The notes below the pieces were generated by a model. The model saw only the letters and a program-made list of their open reading frames with translations, was not told the origin of the DNA and did no database searches. The position numbers and the translations under genes are program-made. From Hyalangium versicolor (GTDB lineage: Bacteria > Myxococcota > Myxococcia > Myxococcales > Myxococcaceae): a stretch of 64,000 nucleotides of DNA. Every line of letters starts with the position of its first letter. Positions within the stretch are counted from its first letter, which is position 1. The DNA lies in NCBI RefSeq assembly GCF_020103695.1, contig NZ_JAHXBF010000002.1, forward strand, positions 434,001-498,000, in the 5' to 3' direction. Positions 59,986 through 64,000 of this stretch are shown here, one piece after another.

Positions 59986-60984
59986 TCACTTCTGGGCCCG
60001 CGTGCGCGGCGGCTCGGCGGGCGCCTCTCGCTGCGAGGGGCCCAGCAGCCCGCTGAGCAGCTCCGGCGACATGTTCAGCTCGCCGATCTTCTGCGCGTTC
60101 TCCGCCATCTCCCGGAAGGCCAGCGCGATATTCAGCTTCGGATCGCTCCCTCCACCGTTGGCCGCCATGAGCGTCTTCCAATCCACATCACGCACCGGCG
60201 CCAACACCTTCTCCAAGGCGTAGGCACGCGCATCCGCCGCCTGGCGCTCGTTCTGAGTCCAGCGCTCCATGAGCGCCGCGCGCTGCTCCTCCACGGCGAT
60301 GTCCGCCGACATCTGCGCCTCGCGGATCTGCCGCCGCTTCTCCTCCACGGCCAGCTCCGTGTTCAGCTCGCTCTCCTTGATGCGGCGCTCCTGCTCCACG
60401 GCGGCGTTGCGGCGAGCGTAGATGGCCTCGTCCGCCCGGCGCTGCAGCCCCTCACGAGCCTCGGCCTCCAGGGCTCGAGCCATCTCCGGCGTGGGCCGCA
60501 CCGACAGCAGCGCGAACCCCATCACCTCCACGCCCAGCAGGCGGATGGCCTCCGAGTCCGCCAGCGCCCCGAGCACCTGCCCCTCCACCACCTCCGAGCG
60601 CCCGAGCACCTCACGCAGCCCCATGCCCTGCACCACCGTGCGGGCGCGCACCTGTGCCACCTGCACCAGGCGCTCCTCCAGCTTCTCCGGATCGTTGGAG
60701 AGGTACTTCCCCGCAGGCGAGATGGAGTAGTCCAGCAGCGAGGCCAGCCGCTTCGGGTCCGCCACCCGGTAGGTGAGCTGCCCCTGCAGCGTCACCGCCT
60801 GGAAGTCCTGCGTCACCTCATTGAAGACGAAGGGCACGTCCGCGCTGGCCAGCGGAACCCCCACCAGCGTTGTTGTCGGCGCCCAATACAGGAAGGACAA
60901 CCCCGGCCCCTCCCGCTTCACCTTCCCGTCCTGGAACTGGATGACGTACGTCGTCGGCGCCGCCTTGATGTACCGGATGGGCAT
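59986..60984 (-). CDS. SPFH/Band-7 domain protein
   Basis: A 332-aa protein. Start MPIRYIKAAPTTYVIQFQDG at ATG 60984 with AAGGAG eight bases upstream. It has an SPFH-like beta domain (VKREGPGLSFLYWAPTTTLV, ADVPFVFNEVTQDFQAVTLQ, GQLTYRVADPKRLASLLDY) followed by a long coiled-coil (RRADEAIYARRNAAVEQERR onward) rich in Glu, Arg and Ala. There is no N-terminal membrane helix, unlike most bacterial flotillins. Such proteins form cage-like oligomers. Paired with the NAD-kinase-like gene downstream. Confidence 0.9.
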   Translation of the reverse strand: MPIRYIKAAPTTYVIQFQDGKVKREGPGLSFLYWAPTTTLVGVPLASADVPFVFNEVTQDFQAVTLQGQLTYRVADPKRLASLLDYSISPAGKYLSNDPEKLEERLVQVAQVRARTVVQGMGLREVLGRSEVVEGQVLGALADSEAIRLLGVEVMGFALLSVRPTPEMARALEAEAREGLQRRADEAIYARRNAAVEQERRIKESELNTELAVEEKRRQIREAQMSADIAVEEQRAALMERWTQNERQAADARAYALEKVLAPVRDVDWKTLMAANGGGSDPKLNIALAFREMAENAQKIGELNMSPELLSGLLGPSQREAPAEPPRTRAQK

Positions 60985-61007
60985 GGCCCGCTCCTTTCCG
61001 TGTATCT

Positions 61008-61029
61008 TCGACACCAAGCTTAGTGTCGA
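61008..61029. promoter_or_regulatory. 22-bp palindrome upstream of the SPFH/NAD-kinase-like operon
   Basis: Arms TCGACAC (61008-61014) and GTGTCGA (61023-61029) are exactly complementary and the centre contains AAGCTT, so 10 of 11 positions are symmetric. It lies 24 bases before the SPFH start and covers the -10 of a possible minus-strand promoter (TTGCGT, 17 bases, TAAGCT). A strong operator candidate. Confidence 0.5.
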
Positions 61030-61066
61030 CTCAACACGGACGCAACACCATCATGCGCCGGGCCGG

Positions 61067-62023
61067 CTATTCGATGATCAGCTCGCGCCGCAGCCAGGTG
61101 ACGCCGCCGCGCCCGTCCCGGACGACGACCCAGACGGTCGCCCGGCCCGTCTTCGTGGGAGGTTCCCTCCAGGAAGTCTTCGGCCCGACGTTGTCGGGAG
61201 ACGGGTCTCTCGGGTCGTACTGCTGCGTGGTGCCCCGGCGCCAGGAGCCCGAGTCCGTGAACCACGAGAAGCTCAGCCGCTCGCGCTGGAGCTCCGGCTT
61301 CCCACTGAAGCCACGGTCCTCGTAGTACTGGGCCTCGGAGTCGTCGAAGACGGGCTCCATGTCGTGCTGGCAGACCTTCACCAGGGTCTCGCCGTCCTCG
61401 GCCTCGACTTCCTTCTTGTCCTCCTCCGCGCAGTCCCCGTACTTGACCGTCCTCGGAGTGTCCGGGAGCCAGTCGGTGCCCTCCAGCGTGAGCCCCTTCA
61501 CCACCGGGTTCCGGTTGGGCTCCTGTCCCTCGGGCAGCACCGGCTTCACCGCGACTTCCTTGACGGCCACCAGGTTGCCCTTGTCCGAGCCGACCTCCAC
61601 CTGCACCTGGAGCAGCGGGGCAGGCACATCGACTCCCGCGGCGAGCACTCCCACCACGTCCTCCGGAACCGGGATGCTCTGCTCCACCGACGTGATCGGG
61701 GCACTGCCGCTCGTTTGCAGGAGAACGGCCTCACTCTCGGAGCAGCGCTTGTTCTCCCCTTCGCCCGTGCCCGCGTTGGAGCGCGGCGGGAAGAGACAGG
61801 ACGACCAACTCACCTCGGTGATGGCGTTCGGATCCGCGGGATCCACGACCAGCGCGCGCGCCTGCACCGAGTCGGGCAGCGCCGCCCCACCTACCAGCTC
61901 CGGCGGCTCCACCTGGACGGCGAGGATGCGGCGGTCGAGGACCTCGCTCGAGTTCTCGAAATCATAGGAGCAGGCCGTCAGCGCCAGGAGCGACACGAGG
62001 GACATCTTCAGACGGGCAGACAT
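61067..62023 (-). CDS. Lipoprotein coupled to a TonB receptor
   Basis: A 318-aa lipoprotein (MSARLKMSLVSLLALTAC; Tyr/Asp-rich start after Cys). The mature part is beta-rich and acidic: RRILAVQVEPPELVGGAALP, VEVGSDKGNLVAVKEVAVKP, EAEDGETLVKVCQHDMEPVF, and the C-terminal GRATVWVVVRDGRGGVTWLR, a possible immunoglobulin-like fold. Its ATG overlaps the TonB receptor stop by one base (TGATG), so it is co-translated and probably cooperates in ligand capture. Function unknown. Confidence 0.85.
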   Translation of the reverse strand: MSARLKMSLVSLLALTACSYDFENSSEVLDRRILAVQVEPPELVGGAALPDSVQARALVVDPADPNAITEVSWSSCLFPPRSNAGTGEGENKRCSESEAVLLQTSGSAPITSVEQSIPVPEDVVGVLAAGVDVPAPLLQVQVEVGSDKGNLVAVKEVAVKPVLPEGQEPNRNPVVKGLTLEGTDWLPDTPRTVKYGDCAEEDKKEVEAEDGETLVKVCQHDMEPVFDDSEAQYYEDRGFSGKPELQRERLSFSWFTDSGSWRRGTTQQYDPRDPSPDNVGPKTSWREPPTKTGRATVWVVVRDGRGGVTWLRRELIIE

Positions 62024-64000
62024 CAGAACTCCCCCTTGACGCCGAAGGTGGGAAGGAAGGGAAGGCCCCGCAGCGGAGCGTTCTCGCGATACCGGTAATC
62101 CCAGAGCGTCCCCTCCGCGTTCGCGGAGTTGTAGACGTTCTGGACGTCCACGTAGAAGGACAGCCGCCAGCGCTCGAAGGTGATGAGCCGCTCGGCGCGC
62201 AAGTCCAACTGGTGGAAGACGGTCCCTCGGGTGGACCCTGGCGCTCCCTCCAGCGGGAAGAACCTGCCGGTGTCCGCGTTGAAGGTGCCGCCCTGAACCG
62301 GTGTCTCCGGCCGTCCCGTGGTGAGGCGGAACCGTGCCCCCACCTCCCAGCTGTTCTGCAGCTTGTAGGAGCCCACCACCGTGAGGATGTGCGCCTGGTC
62401 GTACTCGACCGGGACGTATGCCCGCGTGTCGTCGTCGAACTGCACCGACCGAGAGAGCGTGTAGGCCACCCATCCATAGAAGCGCTCGGTGAGCTCGTGC
62501 TTGAGCATCACCTCGATGCCGTACGCGCGGCCGTGCCCGTCGTTGTTGTAGATCTCGGGCTCCCGCTCGCCGTTGCGCTCCACGTAGTCCTCGGACTCGA
62601 CGACGAGCCGATCGCGCCAGTTGTAGAAGCCCTGGAAGTCCAGCAGCACCGCTGGGGTGAGCTTCAACTCGATGCCCGCGGCGCTCTGCCGGCTCCGCAG
62701 CAACCCAAGGTCCGGGTTGCCGAACGTGGGCGCGATCTCGCCGGGCTGTGGGGCCTGCCGGAAGAGGCCTACCGCGGCCTTCGCGGTGAGCGCCTCGTTC
62801 ACCTCGTACCGCGCCGCGAGCCGAGGCTCGAGCGATGGGCGGAAGCCTCCGGGGAGCTGGTAGCCCTCGAAGCGCAGCCCCGGGACGAGCTTCAGGTGCT
62901 CGATGGGCGACCAGACCGCCTCGGCGTAGGCCGCGTAGGTGACGACGTCCACATGTTGGTTGATCACTGTGGGCGGTGGCGGCCCGGAGTCCTCCGGCCT
63001 CGCCACGGATGGGAACTCGAAGCCGACCTTGTAGAAGGACGCGTTGAGGTCCAGGCCCGTCTCGAAGGTGAGCCCCTTCATGAGCTCCTTCTCGGCCGCC
63101 GCTCGTACGTTCACGTCGGGCGACGTAATGCCACCCTTGAACTGGTCTCCAATCTTGAAGTTGAAGAGGGTGAGGCCCGCCGTCGGCGCCGCGGACAGCC
63201 GCCAGCCGGAATCCGTCAACCGGCTCCACGTGAGGCGGAAGCGGTGGAAGGCCTGGTGCGTGTCCAGCGAGAAGGGCTGCGTCTCCTCCGAGCCACTCTG
63301 CGACAGGGACAGCAGGTCGCTCGAACCGAACGCCACGAACCCGAGCTGGTCCTTCCCCAGCTTCAAGTCATAGCGCGCCTGGTAGTCCCAGTAGTACGGC
63401 GAGGCCACCGTCGAAGCTTGCCCAGGCTCGCGGACGGCATCGAGGATGGGCGGCAGCAACAGGTCGATGTAGCTGCGCCGCGCCGAGATCGCGAACGTCC
63501 CGTAGTTCTTCGTCTGGCTGATCGGCGACTCCAGGTAGAAGCCCGAATCCAACAGGTCGATGTCCACCTGGCCGTGCAGCCGCTTCGGCTCGGGCGGGCG
63601 CGTCCCCACGTCCACGATGCCCGCGATGGCTCGCCCGTACTTCGCGCCGTACGCTCCCGGGAAGAAGTCGATCCGATCGATGAACGACGGGTTGACGACC
63701 GAGGGACCTCCCGCGAAGTGGTACAGCAGCGGGATGGGCACCCCATCGATCATCACCTGGGTGTCCTGCGGCTGGGCGCCTCGCACCAGCAGCGCGCCCG
63801 AGATGTAGGGCGCACGAGCCATGCCGGGCATGTTCTGCAGCACGCGCAGCGGATCACCGAAGGTGCCCGGAACGCTCTGCACCTCCTCCTTCTGGAGCGT
63901 GCGCCGGGCGACTTCCTTCTTCTCCCGAGCCCCCACCACCACCGTCTCGAAGCCGTTCTCGATCTTCTTCCAGATGTAGGCGGTGAGCTCGGTCACCTCG
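62023..64000 (-). CDS. TonB-dependent receptor (5' end cut by window edge)
   Basis: At least 658 codons visible; the frame is open to the window edge, so the N-terminus is missing. It begins with a segment before the plug (FETVVVGAREKKEVARRTLQ, a TonB-box-like stretch) and then the plug SVPGTFGDPLRVLQNMPGMA, LLVRGAQPQDTQVMIDGVPI, KYGRAIAGIVDVGTR. The barrel ends LPFLPTFGVKGEF with a C-terminal Phe. A longer N-terminal extension (carboxypeptidase-like or TonB-like) is common in myxobacterial relatives and may lie outside. Ligand unknown; a lipoprotein gene follows with overlap. Confidence 0.92.
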   Translation of the reverse strand, partial: EVTELTAYIWKKIENGFETVVVGAREKKEVARRTLQKEEVQSVPGTFGDPLRVLQNMPGMARAPYISGALLVRGAQPQDTQVMIDGVPIPLLYHFAGGPSVVNPSFIDRIDFFPGAYGAKYGRAIAGIVDVGTRPPEPKRLHGQVDIDLLDSGFYLESPISQTKNYGTFAISARRSYIDLLLPPILDAVREPGQASTVASPYYWDYQARYDLKLGKDQLGFVAFGSSDLLSLSQSGSEETQPFSLDTHQAFHRFRLTWSRLTDSGWRLSAAPTAGLTLFNFKIGDQFKGGITSPDVNVRAAAEKELMKGLTFETGLDLNASFYKVGFEFPSVARPEDSGPPPPTVINQHVDVVTYAAYAEAVWSPIEHLKLVPGLRFEGYQLPGGFRPSLEPRLAARYEVNEALTAKAAVGLFRQAPQPGEIAPTFGNPDLGLLRSRQSAAGIELKLTPAVLLDFQGFYNWRDRLVVESEDYVERNGEREPEIYNNDGHGRAYGIEVMLKHELTERFYGWVAYTLSRSVQFDDDTRAYVPVEYDQAHILTVVGSYKLQNSWEVGARFRLTTGRPETPVQGGTFNADTGRFFPLEGAPGSTRGTVFHQLDLRAERLITFERWRLSFYVDVQNVYNSANAEGTLWDYRYRENAPLRGLPFLPTFGVKGEF

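Overview
The window is about 64 kb of GC-rich, densely coding DNA with very long shadow frames on the opposite strand of most genes. Several families are typical of, or restricted to, myxobacteria: a DUF2378/TIGR02265 protein, an MXAN_6521/LA_1396-type lipoprotein, a Ser/Thr kinase fused to a myxobacterial PilZ-like domain, and an MbnP/MbnH pair of the MXAN_0976 type. I infer a chromosomal segment of a myxobacterium, probably of the Cystobacter/Archangium/Myxococcus group (Cystobacterineae). No rRNA, no complete tRNA, no CRISPR, no phage module and no insertion sequence was seen.

Layout. 1-8 kb: a sugar ABC transporter (xylF-xylG-xylH, minus strand, permease cut by the window edge), an unknown 760-residue protein, a ROK sugar kinase and a phosphomannomutase/phosphoglucomutase. 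8-12.4 kb: DUF2378 protein, multidomain Ser/Thr kinase, and two overlapping genes of which the first is RdgC-like. 12.4-21 kb: argS, then leuS-gltX, separated by two secreted proteins of unknown function and a small Cys-rich protein. 21-29.3 kb: a DUF3304 lipoprotein overlapping a Tle1-like phospholipase (probable type VI effector pair), manC, and a two-gene polysaccharide O-acetylation unit (double SGNH protein plus MBOAT). 29.3-34.7 kb: NUDIX hydrolase, uppP, YchJ-like protein, class D beta-lactamase, metK, MlaC-like protein. 34.7-43 kb: membrane proteins (PF10136 type, HAE3 RND exporter, MgtC/SapB), lipoproteins, a winged-helix regulator and an orphan ABC ATPase.

43-48.6 kb is an envelope metal/redox island: an outer-membrane protein, a lipoprotein, MbnP, the di-haem enzyme MbnH, YcnI (N-terminal His after signal cleavage), a tiny lipoprotein and two related mono-haem mini-cytochromes. 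48.7-53.7 kb is an iron-regulated haem-uptake operon: a near-perfect Fur box fills the 17-bp spacer of a promoter in front of a small Com-like zinc protein, a TonB receptor, an HmuY protein with three tandem domains and a HemS/HmuS haem-handling protein; no inner-membrane haem transporter is visible. 54-58.8 kb is a complete mannose-family phosphotransferase operon in the order IIA-IIB-IIC-IID-HPr-EI. 59-61 kb pairs an SPFH protein with an NAD-kinase-like protein behind a 22-bp palindrome. The window ends inside a large TonB-dependent receptor followed by an overlapping lipoprotein.

Sugar uptake and phosphorylation (ABC, ROK kinase, PTS), hexose-phosphate interconversion (PMM/PGM), GDP-mannose synthesis (ManC), lipid-carrier recycling (UppP) and O-acetylation fit a lifestyle with heavy exopolysaccharide production. 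Starts were revised downstream or to GTG/TTG where the ribosome-binding site, family start or overlap with the preceding stop argued for it.
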